Assembly: GCA_017984635.1 (NCBI GenBank)
Contig: JAGNZC010000018.1
Location: 1-51,609, forward strand
Direction: 5' to 3'
Source: Crocinitomicaceae bacterium
GTDB taxonomy: Bacteria > Bacteroidota > Bacteroidia > Flavobacteriales_D > Crocinitomicaceae
DNA length: 51,609 nucleotides
The notes beneath the pieces are model-generated. The model saw only the letters and a program-made list of their open reading frames with translations, was not told the origin of the DNA and made no database searches. This document shows positions 23,444-33,500 of this stretch, one piece after another. Each line of letters begins with the position of its first letter. Within the stretch, counting starts at the first letter, position 1. A program made the translations under genes and the position numbers.

Positions 23444-25447
23444 ATGACATTTGAGGAACTCGGGCTAAAGAGTGAGGTGCTGAAGTCGTTACAAGAACTG
23501 GGGTTTGAAGCACCTACTCCGATCCAAGAAAAAGCCATTCCTTACCTATTAGGTGAGAATAGCGATTTTGTTGGTTTAGCTCAAACAGGAACAGGAAAGA
23601 CCGCAGCGTTTGGTCTTCCATTAATTAACAACATCGAAAATCACGCGAAAATCCCTCAGGGATTGGTAATCTGCCCAACGCGTGAACTCTGCTTGCAAAT
23701 TGCAAAAGATCTGGAATCGTACTCAAAACACTTGAAAATTGCTGTAGTAGCAGTTTATGGTGGTACAGATATCAGAAAACAGATGACCGACATTAAAAGA
23801 GGTGCATCTATTATCGTGGCAACACCAGGACGTTTAATGGATTTGATCAATCGACGCGCAATATCGTTGAACGAGATTGAATACGTTGTATTAGACGAAG
23901 CGGATGAAATGCTAAACATGGGATTCAAAGAAGATATCGATGCGATATTGGAAACGACTCCTGATACGAAAAACGTATGGTTGTTTTCTGCAACAATGCC
24001 TGCTGAAGTAGCTCGTATTGCGAAAACATACATGACGGATCCTTTAGAAGTATCAATTGGACACAAAAATCAAAGTAACGAAAACATTGATCACATTTAT
24101 TATGTGGTTAAAGAAAAAGACCGTTATGCTGGGGTGAAACGTTTGATTGATTTTAATCCACAAATTTATGGATTGATTTTCTGTAGAACGCGTCAAGAAA
24201 CAGCATCTGTAGCTGAGAAATTAGCAAAAGAAGGTTATTCTGCTGAACCATTGCATGGAGATTTATCTCAGGTGCAACGTGACAGAGTAATGGATCGTTT
24301 TCGTAAAAAAGATATTCAAATATTAGTAGCAACAGATGTTGCAGCTCGTGGTTTGGATATTGATAACATTACGCACGTAATCAATTACAACTTACCGGAT
24401 GATATTGAAAACTACACGCACCGAAGCGGAAGAACAGCTCGTGCTGGCCGTAAAGGTGAATCGTTGGTTTTAATCAATACACGTGAAAGTGGTAAAATAC
24501 GTGCGATTGAAAAACAAATGCGTACAACTTTTAAATTAGGAACTGTTCCTAATGCAGAAGAAATTTGTGAGATTCAGTTGATGAAATTAATCAACAAAGT
24601 AATCAAAACAGAAATACGTGAAAAAGACATCGAGAAATTTATGCCAACTATTACGGCTGAATTTGAAAGTATGTCAAAAGAAGAAGTGATCAAGCATTTC
24701 GTTTCAACAGAGTTTAATCACTTTATTGAATACTACGAACGTGCAGGTGATTTAAATGCTTCAGCTTCAAAAGGAGATGATCGTGATGATCGTGGACCAA
24801 GAAGAAGAGAGCGTGGTAATGATACGGAAAGTGGTAAAACACGTTTCTTTGTTAGTATCGGTCGTCGTGACGGATTAAATCCTGGTGGTTTATTGCGTAT
24901 GATTTGTGATGCTACAGGCTTGAATTCAGGTAATGTAGGTCGTATTGATATCATGACTTCTTATTCATTCTTTGAAGCAGATAACGAATACGCTGATAAC
25001 ATCATCAACAAAGTGAATGGATCTGATTATGAAGGCCATTCAGTAAGTGTTGAAGTTACAAAAGCTAAATCTGGTGGCGGAAGTGGTCACAGAGGTGGTG
25101 GAGGCGGTGGACGTCGTGATGGTGGTTCTTTTGGAGGAAAATTCCAAGGAAACCGTGACGGAGGTCGTCGTGAAGGTGGCTACGGTGGAAATCGTGATGG
25201 CGGAAGTCGTGATGGTGGAAGTCGTGATGGCGGAAGCAGAGATGGTGGACGCCGTGAAGGTGGAAGTGGTTTCGGTGGCGGAAGCCGAAGAGACAGTGCT
25301 CCTCGTTCTGAAGGTAGTGGCCGAAGAGAAGGCGGTTATGGTGGAAGTCGTGATGGCGGAAGTCGTGAAGGAGGTCGTCGTGAAGGCGCAAGCTCTGGAG
25401 GCGGAAGTAGACCACGTTCTTTTGGAAAACCATTTAATAAAAAATAG
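23444..25447 (+). CDS. DEAD-box RNA helicase with DbpA-type RNA-binding domain and RGG-like tail
   Basis: A 667-aa ATP-dependent RNA helicase related to CsdA/DeaD. The motifs are complete: Q motif (APTPIQEKAIP), AQTGTGKTAAFGLP, PTRELCLQ, TPGRLMD, DEADEML, FSATMP, ATDVAARGLDID and HRSGRTARAGR. Residues about 465-539 form a DbpA-like RNA-binding domain (RFFVSIGRRDGLNPGGLL). The final 128 residues are a low-complexity Gly/Arg/Ser/Asp tail encoded partly by tandem 15-bp repeats. Likely roles are ribosome assembly and RNA remodelling, often cold-induced in this family. typA follows 27 nt downstream. Confidence 0.95.
   Translation: MTFEELGLKSEVLKSLQELGFEAPTPIQEKAIPYLLGENSDFVGLAQTGTGKTAAFGLPLINNIENHAKIPQGLVICPTRELCLQIAKDLESYSKHLKIAVVAVYGGTDIRKQMTDIKRGASIIVATPGRLMDLINRRAISLNEIEYVVLDEADEMLNMGFKEDIDAILETTPDTKNVWLFSATMPAEVARIAKTYMTDPLEVSIGHKNQSNENIDHIYYVVKEKDRYAGVKRLIDFNPQIYGLIFCRTRQETASVAEKLAKEGYSAEPLHGDLSQVQRDRVMDRFRKKDIQILVATDVAARGLDIDNITHVINYNLPDDIENYTHRSGRTARAGRKGESLVLINTRESGKIRAIEKQMRTTFKLGTVPNAEEICEIQLMKLINKVIKTEIREKDIEKFMPTITAEFESMSKEEVIKHFVSTEFNHFIEYYERAGDLNASASKGDDRDDRGPRRRERGNDTESGKTRFFVSIGRRDGLNPGGLLRMICDATGLNSGNVGRIDIMTSYSFFEADNEYADNIINKVNGSDYEGHSVSVEVTKAKSGGGSGHRGGGGGGRRDGGSFGGKFQGNRDGGRREGGYGGNRDGGSRDGGSRDGGSRDGGRREGGSGFGGGSRRDSAPRSEGSGRREGGYGGSRDGGSREGGRREGASSGGGSRPRSFGKPFNKK
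25193..25252 (+). repeat. Tandem 15-bp repeats in the helicase tail
   Basis: Four in-frame 15-bp units of the form CGTGATGGNGGAAGY start at 25193, 25208, 25223 and 25238; the last is diverged. They encode RDGGS repeats. Related fragments recur around 25349-25384. Such in-frame repeats can change number between strains without a frameshift. Confidence 0.85.
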
Positions 25448-25474
25448 TACTAATACGAATTTCTACAAATAAGT

Positions 25475-27271
25475 ATGGAAATTAGAAATATTGCAATTAT
25501 TGCACACGTTGACCACGGTAAGACTACCTTGGTAGATAAAATGATTGAAGCTGGAGCTGTTCTTAATGAGCGTGATCGTCCAACTGGTGAATTAATCATG
25601 GATAACAATGATTTGGAGCGTGAACGTGGAATTACCATCGTTTCTAAAAACGTTTCAGTTTATTACAAAGGCACAAAAATCAACATCATTGACACACCAG
25701 GTCACGCCGATTTCGGTGGTGAAGTGGAGCGTGTATTAAACATGGCTGATGGTGTTTGTTTATTGGTAGATGCTTTTGAAGGGCCAATGCCTCAAACACG
25801 TTTTGTACTTGGGAAAGCATTGTCTATGGGTTTGAAACCATTGTTGGTGATTAACAAAGTAGATAAAGACAACTGTACACCAGACGAAGTGCATGAAAAA
25901 GTATTTGATTTAATGTTTGAATTAGATGCCAACGAACAACAATTAGATTTTGCTACTATTTATGGTTCAGCAAAAAACAATTGGATGTCAACAGATTGGA
26001 GAAATCAAACAGATTCAATTACACCTTTATTGGATGAGATTTTAAATTATTTCCCACCAAAGAAAATTGAAGATGGAAATACACAAATGTTGATTACATC
26101 ATTGGATTTTTCTACGTACGTTGGTCGTATTGCGATTGGTTGTTTGAGAAGAGGAGAAATCAAAGAAAATCAACAAGTTGTGATTGTGAAACGCGATGGG
26201 ACACATGAAAAACACCGTATCAAAGAAGTATTCGTATTCTCAGGATTAGCGCGTGAAAAAGTAACATCAGTTCAGGCTGGAGATATTTGTGCAATTACTG
26301 GAATTGAAGGTTTTGAAATTGGTGATTGTGTGTGTGATTTTGAAACGCCAGAACCATTAGATACGATTCAATTGGACGAGCCAACAATGAATATGTTGTT
26401 TTCGATCAATGATTCACCATTCTTTGGTAAAGAAGGTAAAAAAGTTACATCTCGTCACATTCAAGAGCGTTTAACAAAAGAATTAGAGAAAAACTTAGCA
26501 ATGCGTGTTGCTGATACAGATAAAGCTGACAAATGGATCGTTTCTGGTCGTGGAGTCTTGCATTTATCTGTATTGATTGAAACGATGCGTCGTGAAGGAT
26601 ATGAATTACAAGTTGGTCAGCCACAAGTTATTATCAAAGAAATTGATGGTAAAAAATGCGAGCCAATTGAAGAGTTGACAATCGATTTACCGGAAGAGTT
26701 TTCTGGAACTGCAGTTGAAGCGGTGACAAAACGAAAAGGTGAAATGACGAATATGGAACCAAAAGGAACACGTATGGTGATCCAATTCCAAATTCCTTCT
26801 CGTGGTATCATTGGTTTACGTAACTATTTGTTGACACAAACTGCTGGTGAAGCGATTATGACGCACCGTTACTTAGAATACCAACCGTACAAAGGTGATA
26901 TTCCTGGACGTCAGAATGGGTCAATGATTTCTTTAGAACAAGGAGTTTCTATTCCTTTCTCTTTGAATAACTTACAAGATCGTGGTAAATTCTTCATTAA
27001 CCCTAATGAAAACATTTATGAAGGTCAAGTAATTGGTGAAAACTCAAGAGCTGGAGATTTATGTGTAAACGTTACGAAAACGAAAAAAATGTCGAACATG
27101 CGTTCTTCAGGAGCTGATGAAAAAGTGCGTTTAGCACCTGCAAAAATCTTTAGTTTAGAAGAGTGTTTGGAATACATTCAAGGTGATGAGTACGTTGAAG
27201 TAACACCAGAAAACTTAAGAATTCGTAAAATCTTATTGAAAGAATCGGAAAGAAAACGTTCTGGAAAATAA
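25475..27271 (+). CDS. typA: TypA/BipA translational GTPase
   Basis: A 598-aa EF-G-like GTPase of normal BipA length. The G domain has IAHVDHGKTTLVDKM (G1), RERGITI (switch I), DTPGHADFGGEVERVL (G3) and NKVDKD (G4). It is followed by the beta-barrel domain, two alpha/beta domains and the TypA-specific C-terminal domain (NENIYEGQVIGENSRAGDL, TKTKKMSNMRSSGADE). TypA binds the ribosome and helps 50S assembly and growth under stress and cold. Its position directly after an RNA helicase fits a ribosome-biogenesis unit. Confidence 0.97.
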   Translation: MEIRNIAIIAHVDHGKTTLVDKMIEAGAVLNERDRPTGELIMDNNDLERERGITIVSKNVSVYYKGTKINIIDTPGHADFGGEVERVLNMADGVCLLVDAFEGPMPQTRFVLGKALSMGLKPLLVINKVDKDNCTPDEVHEKVFDLMFELDANEQQLDFATIYGSAKNNWMSTDWRNQTDSITPLLDEILNYFPPKKIEDGNTQMLITSLDFSTYVGRIAIGCLRRGEIKENQQVVIVKRDGTHEKHRIKEVFVFSGLAREKVTSVQAGDICAITGIEGFEIGDCVCDFETPEPLDTIQLDEPTMNMLFSINDSPFFGKEGKKVTSRHIQERLTKELEKNLAMRVADTDKADKWIVSGRGVLHLSVLIETMRREGYELQVGQPQVIIKEIDGKKCEPIEELTIDLPEEFSGTAVEAVTKRKGEMTNMEPKGTRMVIQFQIPSRGIIGLRNYLLTQTAGEAIMTHRYLEYQPYKGDIPGRQNGSMISLEQGVSIPFSLNNLQDRGKFFINPNENIYEGQVIGENSRAGDLCVNVTKTKKMSNMRSSGADEKVRLAPAKIFSLEECLEYIQGDEYVEVTPENLRIRKILLKESERKRSGK

Positions 27272-27291
27272 GCGAAATTAATAAATTTTAT

Positions 27292-27326
27292 AAACCTGTA
27301 TTCTGAAAATGAGTACAGGTTTTTTT
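27292..27326 (+). terminator. Terminator after typA
   Basis: AAACCTGTA (27292-27300) pairs with TACAGGTTT (27314-27322), followed by TTTT. It lies about 20 nt after the typA stop and closes the helicase-typA unit before the TPR gene. Confidence 0.85.
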
Positions 27327-27415
27327 ATTGTTTATATTTTTTTATAAAATTAACACTCTTTTTTATGCAGTGATGAAGAAAGTTTGTACCTTACTTTTTT
27401 TTTAAAACAAGCGCT

Positions 27416-28813
27416 ATGTTTGACGATGAAGAAGAGTTTTATGAAGGTAATTTAAGTGAGGATTTGGAGCGATTCGAAGCACATTTAAATGGCGCTTCAT
27501 TGGGTTTCTTAGACAGTGATCGCTTGGAAACATTGATTGATCATTATTTAATCAATAGTCAATATACGAAAGCAAAATTGTGTGCAGAGCATGCTATTCA
27601 ACAATTTTCATACAACCCTTTGTTTCATTTAAGAAAGGCCCAAGCAATTTCTGCAATGGGTAATTTAAAAGAAGCACTTCATCTATTATCAACGATTGAA
27701 AAATGGGAACAACCCTCGTGTGAATTTCTCTTAACAAAAGCTTCTATATTTAGTCAATTGCGTGATAACAAAAACGCGATAAAATATTTTAAAGATGCAT
27801 TAGCATTATCGGAACCTGAAGACCGTGACGAAATCTATTTGGATTTAGCGATGGAATACGAAAATGCAAACGATTACAAAAATGCGGTCCTTGTATTAAA
27901 AGATGCTATTCTGTATAACGTTCACAACGAAGGTGCGCTTTATGAAATTGCCTTTTGTTATGACCAACTTGGAGAGTATGAAAATGCCATTAAATGCTAT
28001 TCAAATTTTATAGATGAAAATCCCTATTCATTCACAGCTTGGTACAATTTAGGTAATGCTTTTACCAAATTAGAGCAATACGATAAAGCGATTTGGGCCT
28101 ACGATTATTGTATAATCATTAACGAGGAATTTGGTCCTGTTTATTTCAATATTGGAAGTGCATACATTTCTCAAGAAAAATATGCCTTAGCTATTGAAAG
28201 TTTTCAAACGTGCATGGATTTAGATGGTGAAGATGCAATGGCATTGTGCTATATGGGTGAAGCTTATGAACAATTAAATGATTTGAAAAATGCCAAAGCG
28301 TATTATTCTAAAAGTTTGGTTTTAGATCCATTGTTGCCAGATGCTTGGTTAGGTATGGGTATTGTAGTTGATCTTGAAGGGAATACAATTGAAGCATTAA
28401 CAATGATTCATAAAGCAGCAGAATTAGACCCTGAGAACGCAGGAATCTACCATGTTTTAGCTGGAGCGTATGAAAAAATTGAAAATTTAGAATTAGCGAA
28501 TGAATATTATTTGTTGTCGCTAGAATTAGATCCTTCAGATGAAGAGTGCTTGACTAATTACACTCAATTATTAATAGAAAGTTCGTTGTTAACTGCATCT
28601 CAATTTTTAACTGATTTTACTGAGAAACATCCGGAAAATAAAATTATCCCACTTTTGAAAATTAACCTTTTGTGGTTGATGGGTAAAAAAGAGGAAGCGT
28701 TATTTTCTTTCGCCGTATATGCAGGAGTAAATAAAGAAAAAGCCAAAGAAATATTTGACATTAATCCATCATTAAAAGATGTACAAGATTTTGTAAATTT
28801 GTGCGAAGAATAA
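27416..28813 (+). CDS. Tetratricopeptide repeat protein
   Basis: A 465-aa cytoplasmic protein without signal peptide or membrane helix. After an acidic start (MFDDEEEFYEGNLSEDLE) about ten TPR units cover residues about 45-440. They show the typical W-LG/Y/A-P pattern, for example NPYSFTAWYNLGNAFTKLEQ and LDPLLPDAWLGMGIVVDLEG. It should be a protein-protein interaction scaffold. Phosphosulfolactate synthase starts 8 nt after its stop. From memory, a TPR gene next to a ComA-like gene recurs in Flavobacteriia. A weak promoter-like TACCTTAC lies upstream. Confidence 0.9.
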   Translation: MFDDEEEFYEGNLSEDLERFEAHLNGASLGFLDSDRLETLIDHYLINSQYTKAKLCAEHAIQQFSYNPLFHLRKAQAISAMGNLKEALHLLSTIEKWEQPSCEFLLTKASIFSQLRDNKNAIKYFKDALALSEPEDRDEIYLDLAMEYENANDYKNAVLVLKDAILYNVHNEGALYEIAFCYDQLGEYENAIKCYSNFIDENPYSFTAWYNLGNAFTKLEQYDKAIWAYDYCIIINEEFGPVYFNIGSAYISQEKYALAIESFQTCMDLDGEDAMALCYMGEAYEQLNDLKNAKAYYSKSLVLDPLLPDAWLGMGIVVDLEGNTIEALTMIHKAAELDPENAGIYHVLAGAYEKIENLELANEYYLLSLELDPSDEECLTNYTQLLIESSLLTASQFLTDFTEKHPENKIIPLLKINLLWLMGKKEEALFSFAVYAGVNKEKAKEIFDINPSLKDVQDFVNLCEE

Positions 28814-28821
28814 AGAATATT

Positions 28822-29646
28822 ATGAATTTTGATTTACCATTTATCCCAGAAAGAAGTACCAAACCTCGTCAAAAAGGCATAACCATGATGATGGACAAAG
28901 GTCTTAGTTTCAATGAAACAGAAGATTTTATTCAAGCATCTGCTCATTTGACAGATATAGTGAAATTCGGGTTTGGTACTGCTTACGTAACGAACGACCT
29001 TCAAAAAAAGATAGATTTATACAAAGAAGCGGGCATACGTCCATATTTTGGAGGAACTTTATTTGAGGCGTTTTACGCACGTAACAAAGTAGATGATTAT
29101 TTACGCGTATTGGATCAATACAAATTAGATTTAGTAGAGATATCGGATGGCTCAATTATCATCAATCACGATGAGAAATGTGAGTTAATTCAACGTATGG
29201 CAAAGGATCGTACAGTTCTTTCTGAAGTTGGATCTAAAGATGCTGGAATTTTAATTTCTCCTAATAAGTGGATTAAAATGATGAGCAAAGAATTACAAGC
29301 GGGTAGTTGGAAAGTTATTGCAGAAGGTCGAGAAGCTGGAAATGTTGGTGTTTTTAGACCCAATGGTTCTGCTCATACGATGTTAATTAATCGAATTATT
29401 GCAAAAGTTGCACCTGAAAGCATATTGTGGGAAGCACCTCAAAAAAATCAACAAGTTTGGTTCATTAAATTATTTGGTGCTGAAGTGAATTTAGGAAATA
29501 TTGGGCCTAATGAAATGATACCATTAGAATGTCTGCGATTAGGGTTGAGAGGAGATACATTCTTTGACTTTTTACCGGGAGATTATGCAGAACGTTTAAA
29601 ACAAGTGAACGATGATTCCAATTCTTCGGATGATGAAGCAGAATGA
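28822..29646 (+). CDS. comA: Phosphosulfolactate synthase (ComA family)
   Basis: A 274-aa TIM-barrel enzyme from ATG 28822; an earlier GTG at 28801 is inside the previous gene and less likely. ComA adds sulfite to phosphoenolpyruvate to give phosphosulfolactate. Segments seen are TKPRQKGITMMMDKGLS at the N-terminus, VKFGFGTAY, RPYFGGTLFEAF, LVEISDGSIII, and FIKLFGAEVNLGNIGPNE near the end. In archaea this begins coenzyme M synthesis. In Bacteroidota a link to sulfonolipid (capnine) precursors is plausible but inferred. The comA symbol refers to this enzyme, not to the competence regulator. The WD40 gene overlaps its stop by 4 nt. Confidence 0.9.
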   Translation: MNFDLPFIPERSTKPRQKGITMMMDKGLSFNETEDFIQASAHLTDIVKFGFGTAYVTNDLQKKIDLYKEAGIRPYFGGTLFEAFYARNKVDDYLRVLDQYKLDLVEISDGSIIINHDEKCELIQRMAKDRTVLSEVGSKDAGILISPNKWIKMMSKELQAGSWKVIAEGREAGNVGVFRPNGSAHTMLINRIIAKVAPESILWEAPQKNQQVWFIKLFGAEVNLGNIGPNEMIPLECLRLGLRGDTFFDFLPGDYAERLKQVNDDSNSSDDEAE

Positions 29647-30533
29647 ACATTGAAAAAATAAATGCTTATATTGGTCATTCTTCAGGTGTTTATTCACTCG
29701 ATATTGATGACAATTTTATTTATTCTGGAAGCGCTGATTGCTTTGTTACCCGATGGGATATTAAATCGGACCGCCAAGATAAATTCGCGATTAAATTTGA
29801 ATTTCCTGTTTATGCAATCAAATTAATAAATCGACAAAAATTTTTGGTTGTTGGTTTGGCTTCCGGTGATCTTCATATTTTTGATCTAGTAGCACGTCAA
29901 GAATTAAAGTTTTTTCAGCAACACAAAGAAGCAATCTTTCACATTCAATACAATGCTCAATTAGCTCAATTTTATGTTGCAGATGCTGTTGGGAATTTTT
30001 CGGTTTGGGATGCGTTGACTTTTGAACTTTTAAGTTATTTTCCTTTTGATTGTGGCAAAATAAGAAGAATTGCTATTGATAAAGCAGGTGAGAAAATTGC
30101 GTTAGCATGTCAAGATGGAACCATTCGAGTTTTAGATGCAATTACGTTAAATGAAATTCATAAAATAGAAGCACACAAAGACGGAGTAGGATCAGTTGTA
30201 TTTTCTCCTAAAGATTCAAACGTATTGTATTCAGGTGGGAAAGATGCCTATTTAAAAATTTGGAACCTTCAAGAGAAGCACAATAAATTAGCGATCCCAG
30301 CTCATAATTATATGATTTATGAGTTGCAATTTGTAGGTGATCATTTAGTATCTGCTAGTCGTGATAAAACTATTAAATGCTGGGAATCAATTGATTTAAC
30401 AATGTTAAAACGCATAGATTTTAAAGTGAAAGGCCATAGGCATTCCGTAAATGCGTTACTTCCAATTTCAAGTGATTCATTTGTTTCTTGTAGCGATGAT
30501 CGACAACTAATTTCTTGGCAGATAAAAGTATAA
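29643..30533 (+). CDS. WD40-repeat protein
   Basis: A 296-aa protein made of about six to seven WD40 blades, with no signal peptide. Clear units include HSSGVYSLDIDDNFIYSGSA followed by VTRWD, IEAHKDGVGSVVFSPKDSNV followed by LKIWN, and LVSASRDKTIKCWE. It is a cytoplasmic beta-propeller expected to bind other proteins. The ATG overlaps the phosphosulfolactate synthase stop (ATGA at 29643-29646), so the two are translationally coupled. Its partner is unknown. Confidence 0.9.
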   Translation: MNIEKINAYIGHSSGVYSLDIDDNFIYSGSADCFVTRWDIKSDRQDKFAIKFEFPVYAIKLINRQKFLVVGLASGDLHIFDLVARQELKFFQQHKEAIFHIQYNAQLAQFYVADAVGNFSVWDALTFELLSYFPFDCGKIRRIAIDKAGEKIALACQDGTIRVLDAITLNEIHKIEAHKDGVGSVVFSPKDSNVLYSGGKDAYLKIWNLQEKHNKLAIPAHNYMIYELQFVGDHLVSASRDKTIKCWESIDLTMLKRIDFKVKGHRHSVNALLPISSDSFVSCSDDRQLISWQIKV

Positions 30534-30573
30534 TCACATTGTTTTTTAGTACTTTAGTCTTCAAATTTATTTT

Positions 30574-33500
30574 ATGATAAAGTTCCTTTTGACTTCTATT
30601 TCACTGATGTTGGTATGCTTTCTACATGCTCAAATTTCTATAAATGAAGCTAGTAATGCGAATTCAACTTCAATCATTCGTCCTGATGGATCCAATCCAG
30701 ATTGGATTGAATTGTATAATTCTTCTTCTTCGGCGGTCAATTTACAAGGTTATCAACTAACAGATGATTCAACAAAAACGGATAAATGGATATTTCCATC
30801 GATTACCATTGCACCAAATGGCTTTTTAACTGTTTTTGCAACAGGGAATCAAAATGCTGTGAACATCAATCACTACGAAACAGCTGTTTTACCAACACAA
30901 ACTTGGAAGTATTTTCTTCCAACGTCAACATATAATCCTGGTTGGAAAGGAACAGGGTTTAATGATATAGCATGGAATTCAGGGAGTTTAGGAATTGGCT
31001 ATGGTGATGGGGACGATGCGACTTCTATAACAACTGGAACTACTACTGTTTATGTTCGGAAAACATTCAATGTTTCAGATGTTCAAGCAATTAAACAGTT
31101 AGTGTTAGATGTTGATTATGACGATGGATTTGTAGCTTATTTAAATGGTGTTGAAATTGCACGAGCTGGTTTAACAACAAATCCTGTTGCATGGAATGAT
31201 TTAGCAGTGGATCATGAGGCTCAAGTGTATCAAGGACTTGGATTAACATCATTTATTTTAAATGAAGCGGCCTTGCAAAATGTCATTCAACTTGGTTCAA
31301 ATGTTTTGGCTATTGAAGTGCATAATAGCTCAACTACTTCTTCAGATTTAACGTTAATTCCTTATTTAACTTTTGGTTTTGATAATGCTACAGTTTTTTA
31401 TACAGGCGCTGTTCATCCTACTTTTAATGCTGGGATGAATACAACTAATTTGGAAACAAATTTTAGTATTAAAACAAGTGGTGAACAACTTTATTTGTTC
31501 AATCCTACAGGAGTTTTAATTGATACCTTGTATGTTTCTGATATCAATCCAGATATGTCTGTTGGAAAACAAAATGATGGAGTAGCAAGTTGGAATTTGT
31601 TTCAAACTGCAACACCCAATGCTTCAAATAATTCTTCATCTGCCTTTGCAGGTTTTGAACAAACACCAACGATCACAATTGATGGTGGATTTATTACTTC
31701 AGCTACTTCGGTAACGATTCAAAATAATTCCTCTACTGGAGGACAATTACGCTATACGTTAAATGGTTCTACTCCAGCCATAACTTCACCATTGGTATCA
31801 GGTCCAATAACGATCAATAGCAGTAAAGTACTCAAGGTAATTTGCTTTCCAAGTGTCCCGAATTTGTTACCAAGTGAAATCGCGACAGAAACCTATTTGT
31901 ACAATGAAAATTTCACTTTACCAGTTATTTCAATTTCAACTGATCCCTCTAATTTATATGGTGCCAATGGGATTTTTGATAATTACAATACCGATTGGAA
32001 GAAAGCATGCGTGATAGAGTATTTTGACAAAAACAAAGTAAAACAATTTGAGACAAAAGCGTCAATCAAACCTGATGGAGGAGCTGGTGGAAGTCGCTCA
32101 AATCCTCAACACAGTGTGACGATTGAACCTGCTAATAAGTTATTCGGAACTGGAGACCCAATTCATTATCCATTGATTGATGAAAAAAGTTACATCCAAC
32201 AATTTGATGCATTTTATTTAAGAAATGGCAGTAATTTTTGGAACACGTTTCCTCAAAAAGATGCTACATTCATGCGGATCATGCGAAAAACACATGCCAA
32301 TTCACAAGCTTACACACCTGTTATTGCTTTTGTCAATGGGCAGTATTTTGGGGTGTATGAATTACGTGAAAAAGCCAATGAAGGATATTTCGAAACTAAT
32401 TATGGGAATAATCCTGATAGTTTAGATTTATTATCTGTTAGTTATTTTTATGGTGCTGGTGTGTTAAGAACAGTTGAAGGATCTGATACAGGTTTTTACA
32501 ACATGAAAGATTTTGTAACACAATACAACCCTTCAAATCCAGACTATTATAAAAAATGTGATCAGAAACTTGACTTAAAGAATTTCACAGACTATCTGTC
32601 AGCGGAAAATTGGTTTGCAAACGTGGATTGGATCTATAATAATATGAAAATTGCACGAACTCAAACGACGGATAATAGATGGCGTTTTTTCCTGCAAGAT
32701 ATGGAACTTGGATTGGGCGGTTGGACGGATTATAACTCCAATATTTTCGATTATTTTCGATACAATAATCAACCAAATCCTTATTGGCAATTATACAATG
32801 GCTTAGTTCAAAACACGACGTTTAAAAATAATTTTGTAAATAGATATGCGGATTTAATGAATACCGTATTTAAACCGACTTATTTCATGCCCATTTTAGA
32901 CACAATGTACCAACAATTAATTCCTGAAATGCCGCGTCATTTTCAAAAATGGACGAATGATGTAACAGGAGGGATGACAACATATTCTAATTACAGAACA
33001 ACTTTAATCAATAATTTATACCCACGAAATAATGTTGTTCGATCTCAAATAGTCAATGAATTTAATCTAGTAAAACAAGTAAACGTTACGTTAAATGTGC
33101 AACCAGCTAATGCGGGGTATATTAAAATTTCAACTATTGTTCCTGAAACATTGCCATGGACTGGCGTTTATTTTGATGGTGTTCCTGTTCAAATAACTGC
33201 GGTTGCTAATCCTGGATTTACCTTTAGTAACTGGCAAAATAACAACATAATTCCAGCATCTGATTTAGACACGAATAGCATTGAATTAAACATTCCTTCT
33301 AATAGTTCATATGTAGCTATTTTTGAAGGCCAAAGTGAACCTTTGAAATTAGCCATTTCTGAAATTAATTACAATCCCGATCCAACAATCAATGGTGGGA
33401 ATTGGATAGAATTACACAACTATGGTTCAACTCCTTTGAATTTGACCAATTGGTCGGTGAAATCCAACAATCATTACGATAAATTTCAATTTACTAATCA

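Noticed and set aside
23755..24066. Minus-strand 103-aa open frame inside the helicase
   Set aside because: The helicase motifs on the other strand are complete, and this reading has no supporting context.
25065..25433. Minus-strand His-rich open frame across the helicase tail
   Set aside because: Same repeat-driven artefact; His-Asp repeats are the complement of the Gly/Arg codons.
25047..25472. Long open frame on the plus strand in another frame of the helicase tail
   Set aside because: It arises from the low-complexity Gly/Arg repeat coding sequence; its translation is a Val/Glu-rich composition artefact with no family resemblance.
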